A stretch of DNA of 64,000 bases from Ichthyophis bannanicus (GCA_033557465.1 CM066031.1:1444294163-1444358162), one strand, 5' to 3'. Shown: positions 43,530-55,193, numbered from the stretch's first letter. The notes: generated by a model from the letters alone, not told the origin. Made by a program: numbers and translations.

Positions 43530-45649
43530 AGATCTTAATATTACATCTTCATTGGCTGCTCATAACATTTTTGGTTTCACATTTCGATTGGTGAATTGGC
43601 AGTTCAATTTATGGGTGATGTTCTTGTTTTGTGGTGTGGGGAGCAATTTATACAGTGTCTAATGGTTGCCCATTTCGATCACTATGTAGCATTGCCAAGA
43701 CTTCTTATTTTAGAGACTTCACTGTAAGAGTCGCCCAGTAAATTCTTAGTTAAAAATCCCAACCTTTAAATTGATTTCAGCAGCAGCTCTGTATTGATCT
43801 CAAAAGCTTTGTGTTCCTAACTAAAAGCTAATCTTTATTTCACCCTTTAGTGACTGCAGGCTGTAAATATGCTCGCTCCTTGTGGAGTCTAGTGGATTAA
43901 TGGCTATTAGAGATTATAGCTTCCAACTGAGGTTGGTAAACCTTAACCTTTGGAGGACAACATGAAGGCACAGACTCCTTGCCATCTATAATAACTAGGA
44001 GCAGTTTTGACAGTTACCTGGATGTTAAAGACAAGAGAGAGCCTGGGATGGTTATAAAGTGCCAGAGGCCACGTTGAGCAATTAATCAGCCATTAGAATG
44101 ACCTGAAGGGGTACATTTTCAATAGCGTGCCTAACTGCAAGCGTGCAGGCATATTTTTCAGCCAGCACAGATGCTTTTGAAATACAACGTACCTGCCTAT
44201 ATTGTGTTTGAATATGGATTCGTTAAGAAGCTACGCTTCATCTAGATGCATACATTTTTGAACTGTAAATGTGCATAGATATTCCAGGAGCATGACTAAA
44301 AAGGGCCTTCCTAATCTGCCCTCCAGAGTGCCTCGCTTCATTTTGGCTAAAAGTATTGGGCCTGAATTCAGCCTGATTAATGCGGTTGGCAGACCTGCTA
44401 ACCGCGTTAATTGCGCTGATCAGGATATTCGGTAGTCCTGACATGGTTAGTGTTGTTGAATATCCGTGGGTGCTGCTGCTGGGGGTGGAGCGGAGGCGCC
44501 ATCCAGAGATAACCAGGCAGCGGTGATACCGAGCCCCTGGCCAGTTAGCACTAAGCGGCAAAAGTTAGGCACCTTAAAGAGTGGCTTAATTTTCACTGCT
44601 ATATATGCCACTTCCTGGTTAGTTTCACTTCTATCTGGCCAACCCAGATATTCATTGCCAGTGGCCCATTATATGTTCTGAAAGTATCCATGTACTCTTG
44701 AGGTCACGAAAAATGCAAATCCACCTATTCTGCACTTTTTTTTAGAGCCCTGCTAAGCCTTTGAAAGCATAAGAACAAATGTGAATTTATTTAATTCATT
44801 CATAATACAGCAGCGCCTGGTTAGAATTCTGTGATTTCCAAGTAAAATCTTTCAGTGGAATTAGTTTTTGCTAAACCACAACACCCTGTCTTGTCCTTAC
44901 ACTTTGTACACAATTAGTAAGTGAGTCATACTTTATGCAGGTTAGAGCAGTCGTCTGTAATGTGTGCTTAATAGAGTTTTCTAAAGCAGCTCAAGGTGAG
45001 CATTGCATTCCACTGGAAGAAGTTATTAGTTATCTTACAAAACATAATTCTATCACTGATTGTTAAAACACAAGAGCACTGGACCAATATATTTTAGAAG
45101 TAGATTTTAATGAGCAATGCAAACATCAGTGGCATAAACTTGATGAACATTTGATATGCTAACGACATCCAAGAAAAGAAGACCTAGAGCAGATGATAAA
45201 TGGATGATAGGTAAACTTTTAGATTTATGGAATGATCCTGAAATTAGGATAATTGTTAAAAAGAAAGCCAGTGCTCTATAAGTATTCAATATCAGAATGA
45301 AACTGGAACAAACTATCTAAGGAGCTGAATCACAGAACAGCATATGAAAGAAAGCTGGAAATACAAAAATGAATTTTTGGGATTGTTAAAGAATTTTTCA
45401 GAAGGAACTTATAGGTCAATTTTCAAATGGCATTAGGTATCTAACTTTAAGAGAAAGGCTCATAGACTTTTGAATTTAACATTTGGGTGGTTCTGGGCTC
45501 CTCAATTTAGGCACCTAAATTAAAGTGCCTTAAATGAGGAAGGGTCAGTAAGGTACTCAATATAGGAGTTTATACTTATTGCCTAACTTAGGTGCCTCTT
45601 TAGAGGTACTTAACCTCCCCTCCCCCTTTTATAAAATAAATTTCTTTAT
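43530..45649. other. Unassigned, 2.1 kb
   Basis: AT-rich and non-coding. Strings such as GGGGTACATTTTCAATAGCG (44109) and GGTCAATTTTCAAATGGCAT (45415) look like ends of old MITEs, but none can be paired with confidence. Confidence 0.35.
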
Positions 45650-47519
45650 TTTGCCTTATAAGAGCCAAGACGTTAAAAACATCCATTGAGTCAGTAGAAC
45701 GTTTTACCGTTGAACAGCCAAACCATTACCAACATTCAGAGAAACATGTTCCCTAGGGCACATGCAACAATTAACAGCAAGGAAATAGAAGTTCAGTGAG
45801 AATGAGAGGGACTCTCCTACCTCTTTCTTACCGCTCTCCACCATGCACACTTTTGATTTATAGATCCCCTTTTTTCCCTTCCCCTACATCCACCCCTCAT
45901 ACACATACCCATGCCCACTTAATCCACTCCACCCCCATCTCCCCCTCCCTCCCTTGTACTGGTAACTCATCTCTTCTCGCCTTCCCTCCACACCAATGGC
46001 ATGTGTCGGCAGGCAGCTTTTCAAAAACTACATGCCAGGTCTCCACATATTTCCCCCCAACCTTATGACTGCCCAGCTCCACAGCCATCCATTCAAACTG
46101 CATCTGTTCTATCAAACTACATTTAACTAGGTAAGCAGTGTATACTTCCTTGCCAAATAACTGTACAATTCTAATGAACTCCCTCCTTCCCCTCTTATCC
46201 TCCTTGGCTCCCTCAAATGTCTGAGTAGCAGAACCTGCTCTCTTTCAGTCACTGTTACCCCCTGTACACTGCCAAGCTACCTCTTTTACCTCTTCCCAAC
46301 ATTCATTCATCCCCCCACATCCCACAAAGAGATGGGTTAAAATTCGCCCCTCCTCTCTGCACCAGGGGAAGTCCTCTGAGGTCAGTAAGTCCACACTAAA
46401 TCTTTTTACTGTGCCCATATAGCAGGGATGCAGCAGTTTATGTTGCCTCTGGTATGGTTTGAAAATCAGAAAACAGCTTTCCAATATCCCCAGTCAACAA
46501 CTGTACCTCTAGTTTGTATCCCCAGTATTGACTGACCCACCTCCAGATCTCTGTAGGCTGCAGGCCATATGTCGAGCCATGCCGCGCATTCCCTCCGCCA
46601 TGCAGAGCCACACTGCGCTGCTGCTGATTCTGGCAGCAGGGGATGGACGTAGGCTTGGCAGTAGATTATGTGCTTTGGCACACATAGCCTGCCACTTCTG
46701 AATCCCTGACGTTATGTCAGAGGGTGATCAGAAGCGGCAGGCCATGTGTGCCGAAGCACATAGCCTGCCACCGAGCCGAGCCGTGCTCCCCTTTGACCCC
46801 GCTGCTGGAATCGGCAGTAGTGTGGCTCACACAAAGGGGGGGGGGGCACAGTTTGGCACACAGGGGGGTGGTATGACTTGGGAGGTGGCATGGCTTGGAA
46901 GGGGAGGCAGCACGGCTGGGGATTCTGCCTAGGGTAGCAGAAACCCTCGGGCTGGTCCTGGGCAGGACAGCAATCCTTCTGCTGCATTAGACTTTACAGT
47001 GCCCATGGACTGTTGCTCTTGCCTTCTTTCAATGCAACTTCTTGTTGGAGGGGGCAGCAGCAGCAGAAAGTGGAGTCAGAGGGGGGCAGGAGTGGCAATC
47101 TGTGAGTGCGTAGTGCAGGCACTTTAAAGCCCGACGCAGCAGAGGGATCACCATGCTGCCCCCTCCCCCAGGTGAGAAGATGGATTCCAGGAAGGGGGGG
47201 GGCAGCATGGAGGACAGGCGCCACTGAACTTCTGCTTCACATGGAGGGAAGGGGTGCCCAATGCCACCCACCAGGGCCTGCTGCCCTAAGCAGCCACCTG
47301 GTTTGCCTAGTGGACAGGCCAGCCCTGGATAATCCTTCTACTTTCCCCAAGATAGTTCCAGTCTCCTTGCCTAGGTACAGCCCTGGGGTCATCCTTCAAC
47401 TCTGCTCTCCACTCCCCGGCTCTCCGTCTACCAATCCAACTGGATCGGGGCATGATCAGAAATGACCATGTCCCCATTGCAAGCTACATGCACCCCTGTA
47501 AACAATTCCTCTGATACTA
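45650..47519 (-). mobile_element. Antisense L1-clade LINE, downstream piece
   Basis: The 46245-46484 minus frame reads like the L1 C-terminal region (YQRQHKLLHPCYMGTVKRF, FPWCREEGRILTHLFVGC, NECWEEV), where W/H/C residues follow the RT. At 47335-47470 the minus strand reads GDMVISDHAPIQLDW, the SDHAPI block of an L1 endonuclease. The whole RT between these is missing or replaced by the GC-rich hAT-like piece at 46935-47327. The EN continues beyond Harbinger copy 2, at 51500-52085. Confidence 0.68.
46935..47327. mobile_element. hAT-like end(s) in the L1, uncertain
   Basis: Two hAT-like right ends are visible: GGGCTGGTCCTG at about 46950-46961, and GTTTGCCTAGTGGACAGGCC leading to AGCCCTG at 47327. 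Both read inverted as CAGG(A/G)C...GGC. The G runs at 46838-46845 and 47197-47205 lie nearby. I could not find matching left ends or duplications. Confidence 0.4.
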
Positions 47520-47555
47520 TAAGGGGTATGTTTACTAAAGTGCGGTAATCGTGAA

Positions 47556-47647
47556 TAACGCGCGTAACGTACGGTTAACGATCGTTCGCACATCGTAACG
47601 CGCGTTATGACGTGCGAACGATCGTTAACCGTACGTTACGCGCGTTA
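47556..47647. repeat. Perfect 36-bp inverted repeat, copy 2 left end
   Basis: Arm 47556-47591 (TAACGCGCGTAACGTACGGT...) and arm 47612-47647 are exact inverses over 36 bases. The 20-base loop itself contains TAACGCGCGTTA. Extremely CpG-rich. Confidence 0.92.
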
Positions 47648-48324
47648 ACCGCAGTTAACGATCGTAAAGCCCCGCGGCGCGTTAAAACAGCGCAGAAGTT
47701 GGAGAGTGGGCAGAGAGAAGGGATAAATGGGCAGAGAGTGGGCGGGGAGAGGCTCCCCTCACACTAACGCGCTGAATTTCAGAGCTCAATTACAACGCAA
47801 ATGAAAACCTGCCGTTAAAGGCATATTAAAGGGAAGAGAAACCATTTCCGTCAGCAATGTACAGCAAAACCGGGGAAACCTAAACAACGTGAGCAGTGTG
47901 ATACATGTGCACTGAACAAAATAGCAAATAGGAATGGAAAAAGACCACAACAAAACCCTAAAAAACTATAATCCAGCTGGTCAACAGTGATATTGATGGG
48001 CAACCATAAAAAACACTCCCAGGAAAGCTCCAAAAAAAAGAAATGAGTTTTGGAAGAGTCCACAGAGCGTAGACCCTTCCAAAAATCATTCCCTAATTTT
48101 AATTATGAGCGTTCCTGGGAGTGTTTTCCATGGTTGCCCATTAATATCACTATTGGCCAGCTTGGTTATGTTTCTATCCCCTTATTCCGAGGTCATATTC
48201 GGGGTTTATGTGCACCTATGTCACCATACAAGGTGAATGAGCCCACAGTAAAAATGTGCAGAGCAGGGTTTCTGACTCTTTCGGCCAGGTGTCCTATCTC
48301 CAGGGACTGCACTGTCTCTGTGGC

Positions 48325-48397
48325 CACAGTGTGGTGCAGCAGACACAGCCAGTACCTGTAGGACCAGAGGGTCACAGGTTCAAATCCCAGCTGGGGC
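48325..48397 (+). promoter_or_regulatory. tRNA-like module B3
   Basis: A box TGGTGCAGCAG at 48332, B box GGTTCAAATCC at 48377-48387, spacing 45, followed by CAGCTGGGGCCC. Same type as the module at 29756 in copy 1, and in the same orientation relative to the element. Confidence 0.66.
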
Positions 48398-48780
48398 CCC
48401 TGCCAACCCAGTCCCCATATTTTACCCACCACTAAACAGAGATAGTAAAGACACCCCTTTATTGCAGAGAACATAGGCATTGTTCAAACACCAATATGTT
48501 ACCCTACACCGCACACACACCATAACAATGGGCATTACCAACAGCCGAGTCCCCCAAATGCAGTCCTAGAGTGCCACACCTCAATCAGGTCATATTCATT
48601 TTCCAAGGTAAGGACATGTCAGCATGTTGGCGGAAGGGTACAGGTGATGGAGGGGGCAGTGGCTGCTAGTCACAGCAGACAGTGGCCTAGCCATGTGCAG
48701 GCTGGCATGTCCACAGCAACATACAGGCCCTGTTGGATGTACAGTCATGGACTAACCAGGGAATACAGCATATCTGTGGC

Positions 48781-48850
48781 AACACGGTGGTGCAGTGCAC
48801 ACAGACAGTGCTTGCAAGAACAGGTCACAGGTTCAAAGCCCAGCTGGGTC
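48781..48850 (+). promoter_or_regulatory. tRNA-like module B4
   Basis: A box TGGTGCAGTGC at 48788, B box GGTTCAAAGCC at 48830-48840, spacing 42, followed by CAGCTGGGTC. Confidence 0.6.
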
Positions 48851-48997
48851 AACGTCCAATCCAGTCCACATATTTTTCCCCCAACTATACCGTGATTGTA
48901 ATGACAAACCTTTATTGCTGAGAACATACGCATGGTTAATACGCCTATATTTTACCCCACCGAGCACAGACACCATAAACAGGCGCATTACCTAGAG

Positions 48998-49190
48998 CAG
49001 AGTCTCCCAAATGCAGTCCTGGAGGGCCACACACCATTCAGGTTCCATGCTGCCTCTAATAAAGATGCCTGTGCTGCATATCTATGCACCACCCCCATGG
49101 TATGCAGATGTAGCTCATGCATATTCATGAGGGACAGAATGAAAACCCGAACAGTGTTTGGCACACCAGGACTGGAGCTGGGAACCTCTG
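48998..49190. repeat. hAT-MITE-like block inside Harbinger copy 2
   Basis: It starts CAGAGTCTCCCAAATGCAGTCCTGG and ends CCAGGACTGGAGCTGGGAACCTCTG, with ATGCATATTCATGAGGGACA inside. It corresponds, inverted, to 29366-29572 in copy 1; both copies have CCGTAAAGCAG next to the same end. Confidence 0.62.
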
Positions 49191-50788
49191 CCGTAAAGCA
49201 GCAGCCAACAGTGGCAGACACACCCACACCCACAGGCCCCATTGGCCAATGCCTCCTGGAGAGGCAGGACATTGGGCCCTGCGTGCATCTCCCAATACTA
49301 CCACATGCATACCCTAGCAATGTCTCCCTACACCTGGGTATACGGTACACAGCTATCAAACGTTTCCTATGATTACTGGCAGATAGCAAGTCCCACGTTA
49401 AGCACAGTTTGCTCATTGAGCTCCATCATAACAATCATTCTGATGTCAGCGGTGTGTGCTACAGGTCAGGTCTCTGACAGTGTTTACCACCCTGGGGAGT
49501 GACGCCCAACAGTATTGCGGACCATATCCATGCCTGGACTGTGCCCAGGACTGGTGTGGTGGGCAGGGCTGCTGAACCCCTCTACAGTAGGTCAATGCTG
49601 GCATAGGTGTCGGAGTGTGTGTCTGTCTCTACAGTGTGTGGTGGCTGCAAACACCTTCCACAGCCCACACTGCCAGCACTGTTGCCAGTATTGGCCTGCC
49701 AATGTGCATAATGAGGAGCAAGGTACTATGGGTATAGCCCAGACAGGGTGGCCTGGGCAGGCTGCATCTGCACAGCGCATAGGGCACTGACTGAGGCCTA
49801 TTAGTGCCCGGCCACCACCTACACAGACAGAGTGACTGCTGTAGGTCCTGCAGGGAGATCAATCTCACCCTGACTGTGCAGTGACCACAGCATGGCTAGG
49901 CATCCCCATAGTGCTACATAGTATTTCCGTCATGTGATATTTATGTGTTTCCCTTTGGGGGCCAGTCACTGATTTATCTGCTTGTTGTGTATGCTGCCAT
50001 CCCAGTCCAGTTCTGGGTGCATGCATTTCCAACAGGAACATGCATTATGGACCAATGAGCTGACTGTTTGCAGCTGGTATGTGTCTCGATGGAGAGCCTT
50101 ACAGGGTGCAGTGGCTGAAAGCCTGCTGCAGGAGAATATCAGATAGTGGTGGGGTGCAGCCTAGCATATACAGGCCTAATGTCTGTCTGCTATTGTGCTA
50201 TGGATATGTAGAGAGCTGCAGTAACTGCCCTGAGGGGTGTCTCTCCCACAGCAGAACCGGGGTTGATGGTTCCTTCCACTGCCACCATTGCAGGGAGGTA
50301 GAATGTGGATCGGTTGATGGGAGACCCTGTTTACCACCAGAATCTCCATAGGGACTACACCTGACTGAGCCAGACAGATATATCCAAGGTGTTTGTGCAG
50401 AAACTGCCTATCCCACACATTAACACTGCTGTGGATATCCAGCATGGCCTATGTCTGCCATGGATGGTGCTGTGGACCTGGTGCCTCACTGCACCCTCAC
50501 GGTGAGCGCAGTACCCGCACAATGTGACGGTGTGTAGCTACGCTGTGCCAGTAAAACACACGGTCAGAACCCCCAGGGAGGCTGTGGGGGTGCACATGGT
50601 CAGTTCCCCCACCAGGCCGAGGTGCTGTGGGGGTGCATCCCCATGGTGTGTATCTGTGGACAGCTGATTTGCATGTGCAGTGCATCATGGGTATGCTTGC
50701 ATTGAGACAGATCCTAGCCAACACAGCAGGCATTTGGGTGGTGTCCTGATGCCCTTCAGTTGCCAGCCAGGTGGTTGTTGGCAGCTAT

Positions 50789-50859
50789 GGGGCTGCAGCC
50801 CAGTGGTTCCTTCACAGCCTGTGGGGCCAGTGGTCATGGGTTCAGACCCACAGTGGGCT
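50789..50859 (+). promoter_or_regulatory. tRNA-like module C1
   Basis: A box-like CAGCCCAGTGG at 50796 (first base differs from consensus), B box GGTTCAGACCC at 50839-50849, spacing 43. No equivalent was found in copy 1. Confidence 0.5.
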
Positions 50860-51230
50860 TATTTTATCGGGCTGTCTGCAGCATTGTATTTTTTTAATGC
50901 ACATTAGTGCTGCCAGCGAAAACCCCTCAGCGTAATATAACCTTACAGTGCCTCATAAAGCGCCCCATGCGGCACCTTATCTGGCGCCCTTTAAGTTGCC
51001 TTATATGGTGTTCTATAGGGGACATTTTGGTGTGCCTCAGTGGACAGTGCACTTTATAATGTAACCTGTGTAGTGCATTATGGGGTGCCATCTGCAGCAC
51101 CTTCGGTTACACCACTGTGAGGGTGTGTTTGCTGGCAACACTGATGAACGTAAAGAAAAACATGCCTCCTCATTCCCTACGTAATGTACAGGATGATGCC
51201 TGGGCCAGCCTTCTGCATTAGGCACACTGG

Positions 51231-51301
51231 GGAACCCAGAGGACTCGAACCCATGCTGCCAGTGACAGCGGTCAGTGAGGTAACCATTGTGCTACAGTTC
51301 T
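51231..51301 (-). promoter_or_regulatory. tRNA-like module A3, antisense
   Basis: On the minus strand: A box TAGCACAATGG from 51294, B box GGTTCGAGTCC from 51251, spacing 43. Same type, and same orientation relative to the element, as A1 and A2 of copy 1. Confidence 0.7.
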
Positions 51302-51499
51302 GTTTCTATGATTTGTATCTGTACGCCTTCTTAGGATTAACGCGCGGTAATGCGCCACGGCACCCTGTCACGCTCGTTAGTTTTTGGAACGCGCGTTAGC
51401 AGTAACGATGTACCACCCATGTCCTTATTTGGGGTTTCTGTCTCTACCGCGGCTCCTAACGCGAATCGCACTAATGCACTTTAGTAAACATACCCCTAA

Positions 51500-52085
51500 G
51501 TGATAGTCAGTGTGTGAATAGTTGCTTTGGGGGTGTGAATAAAATGTATATGCCAGTTTGCCTGGGTGCAACACCCACTATATGTCCAGCAGCCCCACTG
51601 AGGTAATTAAGATTTATCCCTTCTTCCTCATCATGTGCTTCCATTAACTTGGCTATCTTGCAATCCACCCCCTGGTTAGCTACAGTAATAAAGTCTTATT
51701 CCACCACTAGCTGGAATCTAAGAAATTGGAAGATTAGATTCACAAAGAAGGTTCTGGAATGCACATTGGAGGCATATACATTACACAGCAGCAGCTTGCG
51801 GCCATAGAGAGATCCCAAGAGAATGACTATCTGTCCCTCTGGGCCTTGTATAATTTTTTCAGTTTCAAAGGACAGAATAGTCACCCCGCAATGCTGCTGC
51901 TGGTAAAGGATGAATAGCAACATTGCCTTGCACAGTTTTGAATGCTGCTTATCGGTCAGATGTGTCTCCTGCACAAGCACAGTCTGCATTCAGAGCCTCT
52001 TGAATGCTGTCAAAACCTTTTTTGGGCTTGATCGGAGAGTTCAATCCATCCACATTCCATGTCACAATAGCAACATTACCCATAA
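51500..52085 (-). pseudogene. Antisense L1 endonuclease, upstream piece
   Basis: The 51696-51989 minus frame has VLVQETHLTDKQHSKL, YQQQHCGVTIL, EGQIVILLGSLYGRKLLLCN and VYASN, matching the L1 EN order LQETH, RGVxIL, G..xLxNVYAPN. The catalytic Glu of QETH is present. The copy continues across Harbinger copy 2 into 47335-47519. Confidence 0.7.
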
Positions 52086-52865
52086 TCTATGTTAATAGCC
52101 ATGGTTACCATGCAGTCAGCACACCAAGGGCCAACTTCACCAAATGAGCCCCTTGGTCATGTGCTTGCCAGCCTAGGCACTCCCCTTTGTTCCACTATCT
52201 ATATCCTACCATTCAGAGGACACCCCGCCCTTCCAAAACACTCTTTCACCTCTTGCCTCCTGTGTATCACTCACACTGCCATAACTCATCCTTTGCATTC
52301 ACATCCCCCTCACTATAACACACTAACTCATCCCTACCAGTCCCACATCATCCTCCCTTTAACTCCTTTTTGTGCCCATCTCTCCATGCCTACAAGGCTC
52401 CCCCACTTCACTGCCAACCTCAGACACCTTTTACTGCCTGTGTCCAGAGCAGCACCAGAGCCTCTCCACAGTTTCCCACTTGCTTTCACCCTCTACTCTT
52501 ATTAAGATCCCGTAGCATGCTTACAAACCTGTCTCATCCTCTTAAACATCAGTCTTCAAGAGTATTGTCCTCCCCATCGAAACATTCCTGTAATCTTTCA
52601 CTAATTTCCCAGTCAGAGGAAAGAAAAGCTGTGCCCAAGGTGAGAAGCAGCTAAAAAGGGAGAAAAGTAAGCTAGCAAAGTAGAAAAGAAAGAGAAAGAT
52701 CAAAAACAATCACGCTCAATTGTGGTTTAATCATTAATCATCATAGTGTTCACTGTGTCACAGGCAGGTGCTGTTCTGTTCTCGCACTCCCAAATCTTTA
52801 AACTCTACAAAGTCTCATTTCTCCTGAGCAGCAATGGCTCCCATTCCTCAGGGCTGACCATTCTG
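52086..52865. other. Unassigned, 0.8 kb
   Basis: C/T-rich in 52200-52560 with no recognised motif. It could be the 5' region of the antisense L1 or decayed spacer. The plus frames at 52089-52654 are compositional. Confidence 0.35.
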
Positions 52866-53505
52866 GTTGCCACTCAGTGAGCATACACAGCAGTCCTCCA
52901 TCTGGGTCCAGCAAACATTAAAGCCACCCTGTGCTCCTTCTGTGGCAAACCTTTTTATGAGCACTTTTGAGAGTCGATGGTTAACAAATACTGCGTATGC
53001 TGAACACATAGTTCTTTGGCGTCGATACATAGATGATAATTTTATGCTATGGAAGGGATCTATCCATAGTTTACAAGACTTCGTCGTGTGGTTGAATACA
53101 TTGGATTCTAATATCCAGTTTACACATACCTATCACAATGAGAAAATTGTTTTTTTGGATGTCATGGTAGAGAGGAGTACAACAGGATGGGTTACATCAG
53201 TTTTTAAAAAAACAACAGACCGAAACACTTTTCTCCACTATGGCAGTGGTCATCCTAAACAATTACGGGACAGTCTATCCCTGTCACAGTTTCTTAGGTA
53301 CCGAAGAAATTGTTCAGATCTACGTGACTTTAAAGCAAAATCAAAAGGTCTGATGGATGATTTCCGACAGAGGGGTTATCCAGAAAACATCATAAGAATG
53401 GCCTATAAAAGGGCATTATATAACAATAGAGAGTTACTTTTACAGACCAAAAGGAACAAGGGGGTAGATGATAACATTATAAATTTCGTGACAAAATTTT
53501 CCCCG
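52866..53505 (+). pseudogene. Penelope-like element RT, 5' piece
   Basis: From about 52906 the plus frame reads PCAPSVANLFMSTFE, then the catalytic YIDD in LWRRYIDDNFMLW (about 53010-53050), LNTLDSNIQFTHTY, the KIVFLDVMVE block, KKTDRNTFLHYGSGHP and QFLRYRRNCSD. This order (APSYANLFM, RRYIDD, I.FLD, K.TD.N..LH..S.HP, R..R.CS) is that of Penelope-like RTs, distinct from LINE RTs. The frame is open to the RTE insertion and stops within it. The first RT motifs are lost on the left. Confidence 0.85.
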
Positions 53506-53517
53506 TTGTTGTTGTTG

Positions 53518-53952
53518 TTAAGTGTCGTCGAGTCGGAGTCGACTCATGGCGACCCTCTGGATAGCTATCCTAAATTGTGTTCGGTCTTCAGTCAGGCGGC
53601 TCATTGTTGATAGACTGGTACCCGTAGCTGCTGTTATTGTATCGATCCATCTCATTGCTGGCCTTCCTCTTTTGCGTTGACCTTCTATCTTGCCAAGCAT
53701 GATGTCTTTCTCTAATGATCTCTCTCTTCGCATGATGTCTCCAAAGTATGAAAGTCGAAGTCTTGTCATCTGAGCTTCTAAAGAAAGCTTAGGTTTGATC
53801 TCCTCTAGTACCGACTGGTTTGTTCTTCGGGCAGTCCATGGTATACACAGTATTCGTCGCCAGCACCATAATTCAAAGGCATCGATTTTCTTCCTGTCTG
53901 TCTTTTTCACTGTCCAGCTTTCACATCCATATGATGTTATTGAAAATACCAT
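53518..53952 (-). pseudogene. RTE ORF C-terminal region
   Basis: 144 open residues carrying GCESW, DAFELWCWRRIL, IPWTARRTNQSVL, LSYFGDIMRR, LGKIEGQRKRGRPAMRW. This block follows the RT in RTE/BovB proteins. It is separated by a frameshift from the YADD-bearing frame on its right. Confidence 0.85.
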
Positions 53953-53964
53953 GGCTTGAACAAG

Positions 53965-55026
53965 TCAAATTTTTGTATGGAGAGAGACATCTCTGCTCTT
54001 GAGAATCTTATCTAGGTCTTTCATAGCCATTCTGCCAAGAGCAATGCGTCGTTTGATTTCTTGACTGCTTGTTGCTTCTTTATTGATAGTTGATCCAAGT
54101 AGGTTAAAGTTGTTCACAAATTCAATTTCTTCTCCTTCAACGATGAACCTGTTGATTATGCCAGTTGTCATGATCTTTGTCTTCTTTACATTAAGGTGCA
54201 GGCCCATTTTGAGACTATATTCTTTGACTGTGAGAAGCAAATGTTTCAGATCATCTTCACTTTCAGCCAGTAATGTAGTATCATCAGCATAGCGAAGGTT
54301 GTTGATGAGTCTTCCAGCAATCTTCACACCTCTGTTGTCTTCATACAATCCTGCTTCTCTGATGATTTGTTCTGCATATAAATTAAACAGGTAGGGGAAA
54401 GTATGCAGCCTTGTCTTACACCTTTGCTTATTTTAAACCATTCTGTTTCTCCTTGTTCCGTTCGAACTGTTGCTTCTTGATCAATGTACAGATTGTGCAA
54501 GAGAACGATCAGGTGTTCTGGTATACCCATGCTTCTTAATGTGGCCCAGAGTTTCTCATGGTTTACACAGTCAAAAGCCTTGCTATAGTTGATAAAGCAC
54601 AAATAGATATCCTTTTGGTATTCTTTAGTCTTTTCAAGGATCCATCTCACATCCGCAATGATGTCTCTCGTTCCTCGCCCTTTCCTGAACCTTGCTTGCA
54701 CTTCAGGTAGTTCTTGTTCCAGGTATGGTTTGTAGTCTCTTTTGAATAATCTTCAGTAGAATCTTGCTGGCATGTGGGATCAGAGCGATTGTTCGATAAT
54801 TTCCACAGTCAGTTGGATCACCTTCTTTAGTATTGGTATAAACACAGATCTTTTTCCAGTCAGTTGGCAATGTTGTTGTCTTCCATATTTCTTGGCAGAG
54901 CCTTGTAAGTATGGTAACAGCTGCATCAGATTGCTGCAATACTTCTGTAGGAATGCCATCAATGCCTGGTGCTTTGTTCTTTGATAAGGCTTTCAATGCT
55001 GCTTCAACTTCTTCTTTCATCACCAA
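53965..55026 (-). pseudogene. RTE reverse transcriptase, frameshifted
   Basis: Three consecutive frames make up the RT. 54703-55026: finger motifs with KAPGIDGIPTEVL and DWKKICVYT. 54324-54701: KGRGTRDIIAD, motif A FINYSKAFDCV, motif B GVRQGCILSP. 53965-54348: catalytic YADD in LRYADDTTL. In motif A, FINYS has Asn for the catalytic Asp of FIDYS. One base appears lost just after GCILSP (near 54395-54405), since the next frame reads LFNLYAEQIIREAGL. The copy is therefore inactive. Confidence 0.85.
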
Positions 55027-55193
55027 ATGGTTTCCCGATCATAAGGTACAGGTTGAAACGGCTGTTGGTCCACTTGATCTTTATCATATAAAACTCTGTA
55101 TGTTCTTCCACCTTTTCTTGATATTCTCAGCATCATTCAACATAGAACCTTGAGCATCTTGTAACATTCCAATTTGAGGCTGGAACTTTTTCT

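Larger units (their letters stand above)
47523..51496. mobile_element. PIF/Harbinger-type element, copy 2 (3.97 kb, inverted)
   Basis: Terminal inverted repeats GGGGTATGTTTACTAAAGTGC at both ends, identical over 21 bases, flanked by TAA (47520-47522 and 51497-51499), the TWA-type duplication of PIF/Harbinger. It is inverted relative to copy 1: its right end, read inverted, has GCGATTCGCGTTAGGAGCCGC and CCCCAAATAAGGACATGGG, as does the left end of copy 1. Its left end has TAAAGCCCCGCGGCGCGTTA, as does the right end of copy 1. It splits an L1 endonuclease. No transposase is recognised. Its two ends match each other better than those of copy 1, suggesting a younger insertion. Confidence 0.88.
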
